Shown here: positions 27,479-38,439 of the stretch, piece after piece
How the letters are laid out: the number at the start of each line of letters is the position of its first letter
How positions within the stretch are numbered: the stretch's first letter is position 1
Source of the DNA: Flammula alnicola
Taxonomy: Eukaryota; Basidiomycota; Agaricomycetes; Agaricales; Strophariaceae
Assembly: GCA_015499995.1 (NCBI GenBank)
Contig: JADNRV010000001.1
Location: 248,001-312,000 of the forward strand
DNA length: 64,000 nucleotides
Direction of reading: 5' to 3'
Translations under genes and position numbers: made by a program
The notes under the pieces: model-generated
Told to the model about the DNA's origin: nothing
The model's input: the letters and a program-made list of their open reading frames with translations, nothing else
Databases searched by the model: none

Positions 27479-29111
27479 ATGCCACCATCTCTGGGCTCTC
27501 CTGAAGCACTTTACCATGCCTTTCCTCAGCCAGACAACACCGTCAATGCGTCGCAGATTGAGCTAGATGTCGATGGAGAGGCTGCTGAACCAGTCCTGCC
27601 TGCAACAGACCTGCCGACGTTCTTAGTGGACTCGCGGATTCGCTGGATTCACTTCATATTGGGTTGCGCTGTGCTTTTACCATGGAATGGTACGTGAAGT
27701 TTACGTGTCTATTCTCATACGTACTCTAACGAACTCAATCCATCAGTGGTTATCACGGCAATGCCTTTCTTCTTAGCGCGGCTATCGACATCGCCTTTGC
27801 GGTCGACATTCGCTTCCTACCTCACTACTTCCTTTACCGCATCCAATTTCATATTCCTGGCCCATGCTACCGCAACATCGAAGACAGTGAGTTATTTATC
27901 TCTCCCTCGATGCACCTATACTGATAGCAGAACTGTAGACAAGCCCTTCTCGTCAAACACGTTCATCGATCGCATGGCTTATCATCCTCAACTTCCTGCT
28001 GACTCTCACCACCTTCTTCGTCCCTTCGCCAGGCATCTTCTTCGCCTTTGTGCTGTTTAATGGTTCGGCTCAGGCCATCGTGGGCGCATACCTCCAGACA
28101 TCTGTCATCGCCGTTGCCTCGTTGTTCGGTCCTCCAGCCGTCCAAGCTATGATGTCGGCCAAGCAGCTGTCGCCGTTGCGGTTAGCGGAGTCCAGGTCAT
28201 TAGTGCAGCTGCCTCCGTCTGGAAGAAGCCGATCACTTACGCGAGCGATGGCTCTGCAGAGGAGCGGTCAGCTTTCATGTTCTTTTCCCTGTCCACGCTA
28301 TTCCTCGTCGTCAGTGCAGCAGCACACACTTGGATGGTTCGCATGCCCATTTATGGACACGTTGCTGCATCTTTAGAACACGAACCGAAGAAGACACACG
28401 GCGAGGAAGGACACGAACACGAACGTCGAGGTTTAATTTCGAGCGAACTTGCTACTTCGCTTGCGAGTGACAGGGCAAATGCTTTCAGAGTCGGTAAACT
28501 CAATCTCACCTACGAAGTGGCCGTCGCCTATGTTTTCGTCGTCACCCTGGTATGTGTTCTTCCGACATTGAGATAATATTACTGACTTGTCGAGTTCCTC
28601 CAGGCCGTTTATCCGCCCATAACAACTTCTATCCAACCCACCAATCCAACGACACATCCCTTGCTTTTTAGCTCTATCCATTTCCTTGTCTTCAACTCGG
28701 CGATTTCTCAGGACGATACGTGTGCTCCTACCCAATCTTTCTCGTCTGGTCTGCTAAACGATTATTAAGTCTATCAGCGGCACGGACCTTATTTATTCCT
28801 CTATTCCTCATGTGCAACGTGCAGCGGGGTTCATCCACGCTTCCATATGATCCTATCATCAGCTCCGATTTCTTATTCATGCTTATTCTTTTCTTTTTCG
28901 GGTGGTCGAACGGTTACGTTTCGAGCTTGTGTATGATGTCTGCCCCATCACTGGAACACAATCCTAGACTCAAGGGAAGACGGAGGACGTGGACGTTGCT
29001 GCAACAGTGGCCAGCTTCTGCTTGGTCGGCGGTTTGGCCTTGGGGAGTGTCACTAGCTTCGCCGTCAAAGGTGCCATTTGTGGGTGCAATCCTCTACTAG
29101 TTAGAAATTAG
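27479..29111 (+). CDS. Equilibrative nucleoside transporter (SLC29/ENT, FUN26-like), three apparent 1-base deletions
   Basis: Exons 27479-27689, 27747-27886, 27939-28549 and 28604-29111; with three added bases the total is exactly 491 codons (490 aa), normal for ENTs. Family landmarks: IRWIHFILGCAVLLPWN at helix 1, the Gly/Ala-rich block FGPPAVQAMMSG then QAAVAVAVSGVQVISAAAS, a long loop with HGEEGHEHERRG between helices 6 and 7, VYPPITTSI, FLVFNSGDFSGRY, FLMCNVQ, and the final helices with FFGWSNGYVSSLCMM. The missing bases fall in short runs: G at about 28158, G at about 28700 and A at about 28980. In yeast the homologue FUN26 works in the vacuolar membrane; location here is inferred. The start at 27479 gives a soluble N-terminus of about 60 residues before helix 1. 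Confidence 0.88.
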
Positions 29112-29229
29112 AATGTCCTACTTTTTACTACTGTACCTTCAGCCAGGTTATTATTTTAGATAACAATAATAGGTCGTATGAAAAACGTGTCACCTGCCTA
29201 TAAGGTGCTTGAAATAAACTAAATTTACA

Positions 29230-30059
29230 TATGTGGAATTGAGGAGCACATCGCTTGGAGCGCCAACCCGCAACTTCGATGGTAGTCATCACGGTGAAGC
29301 TCGGGCACACTGATCGCTGAGCGCTTGCTGAGCGCCGAGCTTCCATCATGAAGCTTAAGGGAAACTTACGGAGAATCCTATTTCAATCCCATCGAGAGTC
29401 CTTGATATTCGGCGTTCTTGAAACCCTTGACCCAGTTCCGACACTGCTTATAATCTCTTTGTCATTTCGTCAAATCCCAGAGAAATGCCCAAGATCGTCA
29501 CCTCATTCACAGCGAAACTCGTCAAATTCGAGACTGCTGTCCCATTCGCAGAAGTGATCTCGCGCCTTGATGTAGAGGTCAACAAAGCTGGGTCTAGTGA
29601 TATCATGGCAACCCTCAGAAAAGTTAAAAACCAGGAGGAGTTCGCGTCCGTAGTGGGCAAGACCGCTGAAAAGGACTTTTTGTACGTCGACGGTGATTTC
29701 TGTTAGGTCACTAATTTGACGCGCCTGCAACTCTTCCAAGATACTTCATGGAGATTCCTCACCACAAATTACTGAAATTCGTGGATGGCATCGACAAGCC
29801 GGGCATTATCGTCTACACGATCGGAAACCCTCTGATCGCACAAGAAATGTTGAAGTACAATCCGCTTGCGGCGTACAGTATTCCGCCACGCCTTTTGATC
29901 ATCGAAAACCCTGACGGAATTGGGAGCTCTGTCTCTTACCATCTTCCTTCCACAGTCATGGGACTACCTGATGGAGAGAACCACCCTAATCTACAGGCAG
30001 AATTGGAGGCTTTGGATGAAAGGTTGGAGAGGTTGGCAACAAAAATAACGGCGGAATAG
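29230..30059 (+). repeat. Segmental duplication copy 1 (promoter plus DUF302 gene)
   Basis: From about 29230 to 30059 this segment matches 32860-33661 in promoter, intron and coding sequence, for example GAAGCTCGGGCAC, AAGGGAAAC, CTGCTTATAATCTCT and the introns with GTCACTAATTTGACG. Confidence 0.85.
29485..30059 (+). CDS. DUF302-family protein, copy 1
   Basis: Two exons, 29485-29681 and 29741-30059, about 171 aa and intact. The N-terminus TSFTAKLVKFETAVPFAEV is followed by a helix (SRLDVEVNKAG), and the C-terminal half has the DUF302 core: IIVYTIGNPLIAQEMLKYN, LAAYSIPPRLLIIENPDG and SSVSYHLPSTVM. DUF302 proteins form small alpha/beta domains, usually dimeric, of unknown biochemical role. No signal peptide. 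A TATAAT element sits about 35 bp upstream of the ATG. The paralogue at 33082 shares even the intron sequence, so the duplication is recent, and the pair brackets an FAD oxidase gene. Confidence 0.82.
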
Positions 30060-30278
30060 AATGTGCCATTTGTTGATATCTGCGCACTGTGAAAAATAAG
30101 CTAATCTTCCGCAAAGGTAGTTGGAGATTAACAGTGCACTACTTCTACTACTTACTATAGCTTCATCTAGCCTCATGCATGTTTGTTATTTTAGAAAGGC
30201 CAGGTCTCGATAATGCGGCCATAGGTCGTATGAAAAGTTGTATCACCTGCCTATGAAGATGCTCTCTATCTTCTTTCA

Positions 30279-30352
<74 letters not shown>

Positions 30353-30773
30353 CGACGACGAGCTGCGAGCAATTAGTTACTGAATTACTTATGTGATGTA
30401 GTCAGCCAAACTATTCTAATTCTAATTCTACATATGGAGGTGGAATTGAATTGAGGGGCGGCATATAACCTGGGCAGTCATGCTCCTGACCAAGAATCAA
30501 CGAAAGGAATCGACAGCGATGGATGTCTGCAGATCTGCTAAAGGGAGTTTTGTATTGCCTGACTCCGGGCATCCGTCTCTCACCTGAAGTTCCGTTTCTA
30601 TATCATTTCCACAACATATTCTCACGAAACGCTGTCTCGTTATCTCACTACTTACTGTTTGCCGAAGCTACCGGACGAAGCAGGACTATCATTGGAATAA
30701 AAGAGGCTTCGCAGATGTACGATGCATCATTGGCACACCCACGCACAACCACTACTAGATCGCCTCCAACGAC
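30060..30773. other. Spacer with a 72-base poly(T) run and a partial copy of the 29.15-kb spacer
   Basis: Sequences at about 30185-30245 (ATAGGTCGTATGAAAA and CACCTGCCTAT) and 30425-30470 (CATATGGAGGTGGAATT) match 29145-29260 in the same order. Relative to that copy, about 170 bp including the poly(T) run is inserted. No gene seen. Confidence 0.6.
30281..30352 (-). repeat. 72-base poly(T) run, i.e. poly(A) on the minus strand
   Basis: An uninterrupted run of T from 30281 to 30352. Read on the minus strand it is a 72-base poly(A) following a segment ending CTCGCAGCTCGTCGTCG, the arrangement left by an inserted polyadenylated RNA copy. Confidence 0.85.
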
Positions 30774-32571
30774 ATGACTGACATCGACACTGCGGCGCTG
30801 GTAGAAGTCCTGAAGGGCGACGTTGTCACGCCTGGACATCTCGACTATGCGGAGGCCATTTCTCGCTGGGCGTCGAACTCAGAGCGCAAAGCGAAAGCTG
30901 TCGCTTTCGTCAAGAACAACGAAGATGTTGTGTCCGCCATCAAGTTCGCCCGAGCAAACGGCTTGCCTATCGCCGTTCGCGGTGGAGGGCACCATGTAGG
31001 CGGCGCATCGTCCATTGAAAATGGACTCGTCATCGACCTCTCGCGTTATCTTGATGGAGTGACTGTCGACCCTTCCAAGAAACTCGCATATGTGGGTGGG
31101 GGAGCAGTGTGGGCCACGGTCGATAAGGAGGGCATCAAGCATGGATTGGCTACCGTCGCAGGAACGGTCAATCATGTCAATGACATTTCTTCTTGTCTTC
31201 ATCAGCTACTGACGTACAAAAATAGACTGGTGTAGGCGGGTCGGTATACAGGCGTTTTTTCTCAACTACTCTCGCTGACGACCTTTCCAGCCTAGTCCTT
31301 GGGGCGGCTACGGATGGCTCACTGCCGCACACGGGTTGGCCATTGATAATCTCGTTCAAGTACGTAACTAGTTTCATTATCAGAGACTCAGTTATTCATT
31401 GAAATTGAAATTATTGTTCAGGCAACAGTTGTCACGGCCGATGGCTCAATTTTAGTTGCGAGCAACAAAGACAACGAAGATTTGTTCTTCGCCATCAGAG
31501 GCGGAGGTGTTAATTTCGGTGTAGTCACCGAATTCGTCTTCCAACTATATCCTCAACGTCCGACTATCTACGCCGGCACCCTCATCTTCGCCCCGCCAGC
31601 CTTGGAAAAACTCATCCAAGTAACAGATATTGGTTGGCAAACGTGGGTGAAGATGAAGGCATGTTGCAAATGACTACGGTCGGTCCGGACGGAAATGTTT
31701 GTTTGCTTTCTCGTTGATTAATGAATCAAATTTGCTAACGGCTACTTTTCTTGCGTCGCAGCCCGTCATTGCCCTATTTGTTTTCTACAATGGGACAGAA
31801 TCCGAAGGCAGAGCAAGATTTAAGCCCTTCTTTGACATAGGTAGATTTTAAGCTGAATGCTGCCTTTTGTGTTTTAATGCTCGTATTAGGACCCGTTGCT
31901 GACATGACGAAAGAGAGACCCTACGAAGAACTCAACGCTCTGCAGGTGCGATTTGTAATTCTTAGTGAGATCTCCGCACTCACTTCCTCCCTAGAACCCA
32001 ATGACAGGACCTGGCAAAGCAGTGTACTGGAAGGGAGTTGCCAACAAACGGCCACATCATCCATCTATCGCCAAGGCACACGAGAAGATCACCGAGCTGG
32101 TCAAGACCGGAAACATCCAAGGCGCCATTATATATGAATATTTCCACTCAACAAAGTGAATGCCGTGCCCAAGAACGCCACTGCTTTCCGACGGGAGATG
32201 GTCAACAACGTTCTGATCAATATAACTTGGGACCACAAAATACAAGACCGCACGGAAGAGGCTCGAAAAACTGCACATGAGATTGCTGACATTATAACTG
32301 GCCATCAGTCAGAGATGACGAATTCCGAGATTTTGGGTTATAGCAACTATGGTCTGCATTTACGAGACTTTGATGGGTCACATAGAATTGCTGATATTTT
32401 ACTTTTTCTGCCGTAGACCCCGACAGTGCTGCCCCTATGGAAAAGGCTGCAGTTGTGATTGATAAGGCTAAACTTGTATTCGGCGAAAACTATCCAAGAC
32501 TTCAAGCTATCAAGAAGCGTTATGATCCAGATAATGTCTTTAACAAATGGTTCCCAATCATGCCGGCATGA
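30774..32571 (+). CDS. BBE-type FAD-linked oxidoreductase, three apparent 1-base deletions
   Basis: Eight exons (30774-31175, 31226-31239, 31291-31359, 31422-31696, 31762-31840, 31890-31945, 31995-32351, 32417-32571). Three added bases (in G4 at 31301-31304, A3 at 31639-31641, T3 at 32141-32143) give exactly 470 codons. It has the PP-loop FAD-binding fold of the berberine-bridge/6-hydroxynicotine oxidase family: LPIAVRGGGHHVGGASS carries the His (residue 73 or 74) that usually binds the FAD 8-alpha carbon, then GLVIDLSRYLDGVTVDP, HTGVGG and GGGVNFGVVTEF. The Cys used for a second covalent bond in some members is not seen; the position reads VNHTGVGG. The C-terminal BBE motif is KRYDPDNVFNKWFPI. 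No signal peptide, so probably intracellular. It lies between two recently duplicated DUF302 genes on the same strand, which suggests a small shared locus; the substrate is unknown. Confidence 0.87.
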
Positions 32572-32627
32572 CGTTTCGAGTTCTCGACCATGTACTTATT
32601 ATAGAATGACGACCAACTAGTCAACGC

Positions 32628-32699
32628 TTATGTGCTATGACCCGCTTCAAGTTATGTGCTATGACCCGCTTCAAGTTATGTGCTATGGCCTGCTTCAAG
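32628..32699 (+). repeat. Three tandem copies of a 24-bp unit
   Basis: Unit TTATGTGCTATGACCCGCTT plus CAAG at 32628, 32652 and 32676. The third copy has two substitutions. It lies 57 bp after the stop of the FAD oxidase, probably in its 3' untranslated region or terminator. Confidence 0.9.
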
Positions 32700-32859
32700 T
32701 TTACGCCTACTTCTTATCGGAGAAAAGTCAGTGCGGCTCTTCCTTCTCAGGGGCAATTAGATGTGTGACGCGTATGTGATAGTGTTCGAACCTTGCTAAC
32801 TTTGCCCGACTCCGTGTAACAGTGCCTTACCCTACTGCCTCGATTTTCATCGTACGCAC

Positions 32860-33661
32860 CGCTTGGAGGCGGACCCGCAACGATGGTACCTTGAAGCTCG
32901 GGCACGCTGACTGAGCGCTAGGCTCCGATCATGAATCTCAAGGGAAACGCGGAGAATCCTGCCTCAATCCTATTCTGAGTCTTTCAAGATATTCGGTGTT
33001 CTGGCCGACTTGAAGCCCTTGGCCCCCAGTGCCGGAACTGCTTATAATCTCTCTCGTCATTTTTTCAAAACATCAGAGAAGATGTCCCAGACCGTCACCC
33101 AATTCACAGCGAAACTCGTCGAATTCGACACGACCGTCCCATTCGCAGAAGTCATCTCGCGCCTTGATGCAGAGGTCAACAAAGCTGGGTCTGCCGATAT
33201 CACGACAACCCTCAAAAACGTTACAAGCAACAAGGAGTTCGTGTCCGTAGTGGACAAGGCCGCTAAAAAGGACTTCTTGTGCGTTGACGACGTTTTCTGT
33301 CCTTAGGTCACTAATTTGACGAGCACGCTCTATTTTTCCAAGATACTTCTCGGAATTTCCTCACTCCAAGATGCTTAGATTCGCGGATGGCTTCGACAAC
33401 CGAGGCATCATCGCCTACACAGTCGGAAACCCTATGATCGCAAAAGAGATCTTGAAGTACAATCCGCTCGCGGCATACAGTATTCCTCCGCGCATTTTGA
33501 TTATCGAGAACCCGGGTGGAATTGGGACCTCAGTCTCCTATCATCTTCCTTCCGCAGCCATGACACTACATGATGGAGAGAAACATCCTTATCTGCAGGC
33601 AGTATTGGAGTCTTTGGACGAAAAGTTGGAGAGGTTGGTAGCGAAAATAACGGCGCAATAG
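32860..33661 (+). repeat. Segmental duplication copy 2 (promoter plus DUF302 gene)
   Basis: Matches 29230-30059 through the promoter, the 5' leader, the intron and the coding region. Confidence 0.85.
33082..33661 (+). CDS. DUF302-family protein, copy 2
   Basis: Two exons, 33082-33278 and 33343-33661, about 171 aa and intact. It starts MSQTVTQFTAKLVEFDTTV and has the same core as copy 1: GIIAYTVGNPMIAKEILKYN, AAYSIPPRILIIENPGG and TSVSYHLPSAAM. Substitutions relative to copy 1 are mostly conservative, and no frame is broken, so both copies look under selection. It is transcribed away from the FAD oxidase end and towards the HMG-box gene, which it meets tail to tail about 310 bp downstream. 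Confidence 0.82.
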
Positions 33662-33970
33662 AATGTAAACCACTTGCTCAACGTCACCGATGGGAGAATG
33701 TGGAAGGACTTCGATTTCCGGGATTGCAAATCTAATAGTAATGTATGGACTGAATGCCTGAATGCCTAGGACTAATGCTAAAAATGCATGCGAGTGAAAT
33801 GCGAGATATAATAATATAGCCAGTCTATGAACAGCATCTCTAAAAATACATGAGTGAAAATCAGAACGAATATAAAAAGAAGTAGACTGTATGGTACAAT
33901 GATACAAAAGATACAAGTGCGGTAGTGATGTCGTGATTGTTGTAGGTGATGTCGTGATCGTGAAAGTCAT

Positions 33971-35624
33971 TCAAGCCGGAGGTTTCATTTCTCCCGTCGT
34001 GAATATGTACTCGGTGTTGCCAGTGTAGAGATCTCCAAAATCCCAATTGTCCAGGCACCCAGTGCCAGGTAACCAGCCTTCTACGGGGACCTTGGGCTCT
34101 CCAGAAGAGAAAGTAGAGTTATCGTATGGAGGTTTGAGATATAACAGCAGCTCTTCATCGAATCCAAGGGAAGTGAGATAAGCAGCGTGTTCGTCTTCAT
34201 TGCGTGGCTCAAAACTGGCAACGCCATCGGACGAGCTCGAGCCCGTGTGGAAGTGCGAGCTTTGATCTCCGTAAGGAACGGAAGGAGGCATCATAGATGT
34301 TGACGGAGCAGACGCAGATGGATGTTGATGAGGTGGAAGTCCCTGAATGTTCGTCTCAGCCGGCGCAGGGTGTTGGGAAACGGCATGGGGTTCGACTCTC
34401 GTCCATAAGGAAGTATCGAACGTTGGAGCTGGGTAAGAGGAAGAGGAATCGAGAGCACCAGATTGCTGGGGTTCAGGACAAAACTGTAAAACGAGGACGG
34501 TATGAGACAAATAGATCAAGAATTGGAAAAGAAAATCAGCGTACAACATCTCGGGCACGGAAACGAACATAGTCAAAAAACCCTTTACTAGGATTGGCGG
34601 AGCCGGGGTCGACAGGCGTGGTGCAATCGTTTTGGATATTGATGTGTTCGAGAAACGACGTGGGAACAGTCTTAGCATATTCGTTGAAGCCAAGGGATGT
34701 GGAAGGACGACGAGGAAGAGAAGGTTGCGGAAAGGTCTCCATCGGGTGCAAAGGCATCAAAGGAGGGGATTGATCGATGCGTTGGATGTATCTCGAAGGC
34801 GAAGGAGGAGGAGTGAAGACTCGGAATGGAGTGTCGGTGGAACGGGGGATGGAAGGCAGAAAGCGGTTAGCTACTTCAACGCTGCGGGCCTTTTTCTGGG
34901 TCCGTTTCCTGTTAGACGCAGCAGATGGACCGATGACATTAGTGTAGGTCTCCCGGATCCGCCGGACCTCGTCCTCTCCCATCCCAGAGCCATCCTCGCG
35001 CATCTTGCTCTTGGTCCGACGCGAGCCGCGAGCCGCCGGGGTAAACTTGTAATCTGGAAATCTCTGCTGATGGTCCTTTAGCACTTCCTGCGCCCGATCA
35101 CTCCATTTTTCTTTCTCGACGGGATCCATCAGGTTCCACACTTGACCAGCAATCCGGCTGAGGTTTTGTTGGCGACACTCGACGAAGCCAGGGATGACGC
35201 CCTTCTTCAAAAAGTCGGAACGGAAGAGCATGAAGGCGTTGGGTGGGCGAGCGATGCGCTGAGTTGTTGATGATTCAGCAGGCGAGGAAGAAAGGACGCG
35301 AGTGTGGCGAGCGATGGCCGGGTTGTCTGTGAAAGGGGACGCGCGAGAAGAGCCAGAGTTTGGTAGATGACGTTCATGTCGGTGGAAAGCGTAGGAGCCT
35401 TGAACGGATTTCGGAGGAGCAATTGGGAAAGACAGCTGCGGGGTGGAAATTTTTGGGATAGTACGGTCGTCTAGGGTGGGGCTCCATTGAGGTGGACTGC
35501 CGCTTCGAGAGATAGTATACAGATCCAAAGGACTAGGCTGTTCTTCTTGCTTGATAGTAACTGTATGAACAAAGGTTAGCACTTAATCGAAGGACATTTA
35601 TCGTAACTTACTAGGAGATGTCAT
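33971..35624 (-). CDS. HMG-box transcription factor (fungal MATA_HMG type)
   Basis: Exons 35612-35624, 34548-35560 and 33971-34483, 512 aa, no frame break. Residues about 108-180 form one HMG box: RPPNAFMLFRSDFLKKG, then RQQNLSRIAGQVWNLM, EKEKWSDRAQEVLKDHQQRF and PDYKFTPAARGSRRTK, so the sequence-specific type related to mating and sexual-development regulators. An acidic N-terminus (ITIKQEEQPSP) and long Ser/Pro-rich flanks follow the usual layout of basidiomycete HMG regulators such as Pcc1-like proteins. NRKRTQKKARS is a likely nuclear signal. There is no pheromone, receptor or homeodomain gene in the window, so this is not evidence of a mating-type locus. Target genes cannot be inferred. 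Confidence 0.88.
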
Positions 35625-36473
35625 TTTAAGATGATGAACGAGAGAAACGAGATAGTTTGGTCGTTAATGTGAAGCAAAGCGATGGGCGTGAGTTGGCGTA
35701 AGGGTGATTGTCAAGGACAGCCTAATTTTCTTTATATATGTAGAATCCCGACGTCGTCCCGCATATCCAAAGCGCGTTCATGGACATCTTTGGTATTCGA
35801 CACGAGGCGCGAGTGAAAGACGGTGAAGCAATATCTTCAATGGGGCCTATTTTAAGCGCGACGCTTGAATTTGGGCTCGGCATTACGTAATAACATAGCA
35901 ATGCTTTGTGGGCGGGAACTTGCGCGAACACGTTTACCGGTGGCTTTAGGGTCTCTGAGGCCCAAGGTGAGCCCAAGCGACTCATGCAAGGGACCTGACA
36001 GCGCGGTGGCACATTGAGAATCTAAGTATGGATGCGGAAAAGCGAGCAAAAGTGCAAGGAAGACTCACCAAGCTTGAATTTTCGGTTGCAGGAGAACACC
36101 ATCGTTTTATATTTCCAGTTCTTACTGCGACCCGCACACCGGGGAATCATGCTCTTCGGCCTCGTGTTGCTGAGTCGTGGTATAGCCACTCGACATGAGG
36201 CTACAACGAGGTCTCAACGAGAATTAATGCTTGCTATGAATTTTGAATGGGTCGTTGGATCTGAAACGGGACTTTCATGGGTACATGTCGACAGCTGAGG
36301 TCTCCTCTATATACTCTTATCTAGTGTGACTGTCAGCAACTTGAAGGATGTGAGGCAAATTATGCTTACAGTAGTCTTACATTAGTGGTAACCCAATAAA
36401 ATAAGACCTTACAGCACACGGATAAATACCAGTTAGTATGCCTCGAATTAAAGGGGATCGGCACTAACTTGAA
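35625..36473. other. Intergenic region, no supported gene
   Basis: 5' flank of the HMG-box gene and 3' flank of SUA5. Open frames at 35722-36049 (-) and 36032-36298 (+) overlap one another and show no family features. Confidence 0.5.
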
Positions 36474-37690
36474 TTAATCCAACGCGACTCGGATAGAGTC
36501 GCTAGCCGCCTTACGCACGCGATTCATGATCGCGAGCCCTTCCCTATCTTCCACCACCTCCTCAATAAACATCATTTGAACCCCATCTTTTTCTAAACTG
36601 AGCAATCCATCGAAAAGATGATGGGCAATGACAGAGGGCTCCGCAAGGGGTCCTAACGGATATCTATACCACTCTATGCCGTCCACAGGAGATATTTGAT
36701 GCCAGAGCTTGGAATCGGTCGGGGCCAAGACCCCGATCTTCAGAACTGCTTCGCTCGGCCTTTCGACCTTCAAGGACTTGATGTAGTCGTGAGTTTCGTT
36801 TCCGGCACATTGTGGGAGAGACTCGGAAGCGTGCGGAGTAGTATAACAGGGACGGAGGGAGAGTAATGTCGATATTTCATCCCTGGAGTAGTAGGAGCGC
36901 TCTCTATTTTCTCGTCGGCATAGTCACGTTTGTGCACCAGGACTCTGGGTATGTTGGCAACGTCGTGAATCTCCTCGCGCATCGCGCGCTCTAGGTCTTC
37001 AACAGTGACTCCACCTGGCCGTAGAACGCGAATATTTCCATCAGGGTGCAGCCCATCCACGACCGTGCTCTCTAAGCCAACTCCACACGCCCCGCCATCC
37101 AGTATCAGACTGACTTTCCCATCCAGGTCCCGATGTACATGTTCAGCGCGCGTGGGACTGGGTTTTCCGGACGTGTTAGCGCTTGGAGCGGCGAGTGGAG
37201 CGTTCGCCACAGCGATTAATGCTCGGGCGACGGGGTGAGATGGCATCCTGATAGCGACCGTTGGCTGGCCTGCTGTGATAATTGTCGGGATAATATCGTC
37301 ATTGCGGGGAAAGAGAAGAGTCAAGGGGCCCGGCCAGAAGTGCTTCATCAACGCCTGGTAAGATCTTGGGATAACATATCCTGGTGGAAGGAGGGAACGG
37401 AGCATCTTGAAGGATGAGACGTGAACGATCAGCGGATTATCGGGAGGTCGACCCTTGGTCGAGAAGATTTTGGACGCTGCATTGGCATCTAACGCCAAAG
37501 CACCTAATCCATACACAGTTTCCGTTGGGAACACGACTGTCTGAGTCAAATCGACCAGGTGGTGCGAGGCAATTTTCAGAGCATCCGAAGTTTCTTGGGA
37601 GGTAATCTGCGGTTCGTCTGAGGATGGAAGAAAGGTTATGCTCGAAGGATCGCACTTCAAGATTTGGGTGGTGAACTCAACGGGTGCCAT
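36474..37690 (-). CDS. SUA5: Threonylcarbamoyl-AMP synthase Sua5 (tRNA t6A biosynthesis), one apparent 1-base deletion
   Basis: Makes L-threonylcarbamoyl-AMP from threonine, bicarbonate and ATP for the t6A37 modification of ANN-decoding tRNAs. The YrdC domain is near-complete: VVFPTETVYGLGALALDA, IFSTKGRPPDNPLIVHVSS, HFWPGPLTLLF, AIRMPSHPVARALI, LAAPSANTSGKPSPT and ESTVVDG, followed by the linker PGMKYRHYSPSVPV and the C-terminal Sua5 domain. The ORF changes frame at the T3 run 36793-36795 (A run on the minus strand), where one missing base joins it to KVERPSEAVLKIGVLAP; with that base the protein is 405 aa from MAPVEF at 37690. An in-frame upstream ATG at 37768 would add MLVTQACQITTLYMFLSRLR, an Arg-containing extension that could be a mitochondrial presequence. 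Confidence 0.92.
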
Positions 37691-38018
37691 ATATCGAGCA
37701 TAGATTTGTCGTAGACGCGAAAGGAACATGTAGAGAGTTGTAATCTGACAAGCCTGAGTGACTAACAACTTTCTTATGGGTTGTTGGGATCTGTTTGCAT
37801 AGAGTCTGACTGTAGGAATCTATTCTGTCAACCAAGTCGAATTGAAACGTCACTAGCATCTACGCAGACGCTACAATGCATACTTTAGCTAAAGCGCATT
37901 ACGAGCACAGGCACTTTTTCTTTTCGTTACCTGGCGCGAGTTATCCTCCATGACAGCACCAGAGATGGCACCGATATCAAGGTTGGTAATGCTTTTCCGG
38001 GTGTACTGGAGGGTGCAC

Positions 38019-38439
38019 TTATTCTGGCTTATATGTAACAGGCATATCCAAACCAACTCTTCGTGCAGTAGCTTTGATCCTATCCTGAGCTGTTAGGTCA
38101 AAGAGGGGATTATATCGTTCCAGAAGCCGCTATTGAGGTCATCGTCAGCATTGTGGTTCGAAACATCTCGAAGACTTGGAGTCAACCTTGTGTTCCCGTT
38201 GAGATCTCAGAAATAGGATTGCATTCTCATAGTCCTGGTGAGCGTGGCTGTTGTCCTCTTTCCCAATTCTTTCGGCAATGGACCGGAAGTGGGCGATGAT
38301 GGTTTTGTTGACTTTTCTAGGTGGAGTTATCTATTGACAGAATCAGATACAGGGATCCACGATTGATGGAATTCATGCATACAGATTGACGGAGCTCTCG
38401 CAAGAGCCCGCGATAAAGTGTGGCTCTGTCCGTGAACAT
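38019..38439 (-). CDS. FMC1: LYR-motif ATP synthase assembly factor FMC1
   Basis: Small three-exon gene: 38383-38439, 38187-38330 and 38019-38129, all phase 0, 103 aa. The N-terminus carries the LYR motif ATLYRGLLRELR. The second exon reads KVNKTIIAHFRSIAERIG and the third RLLERYNPLFDLTAQDR followed by IKATARRVGLDMP, the conserved C-terminal block of the FMC1/C7orf55 family. In yeast FMC1 supports assembly of the F1 part of mitochondrial ATP synthase at high temperature; that function is inferred. It lies downstream of SUA5's start on the same strand (250 bp) and is divergent from the RRM gene. Confidence 0.88.

Noticed and set aside
30163..30372. 69-aa poly-lysine open frame on the minus strand
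   Set aside because: It is created by the T72 run and is not a gene.
33971..35624. HMG-box gene as evidence of a mating-type locus
   Set aside because: Basidiomycete mating loci are defined by homeodomain or pheromone/receptor genes, none of which is seen here. The two seven-helix proteins do not resemble STE3 receptors.
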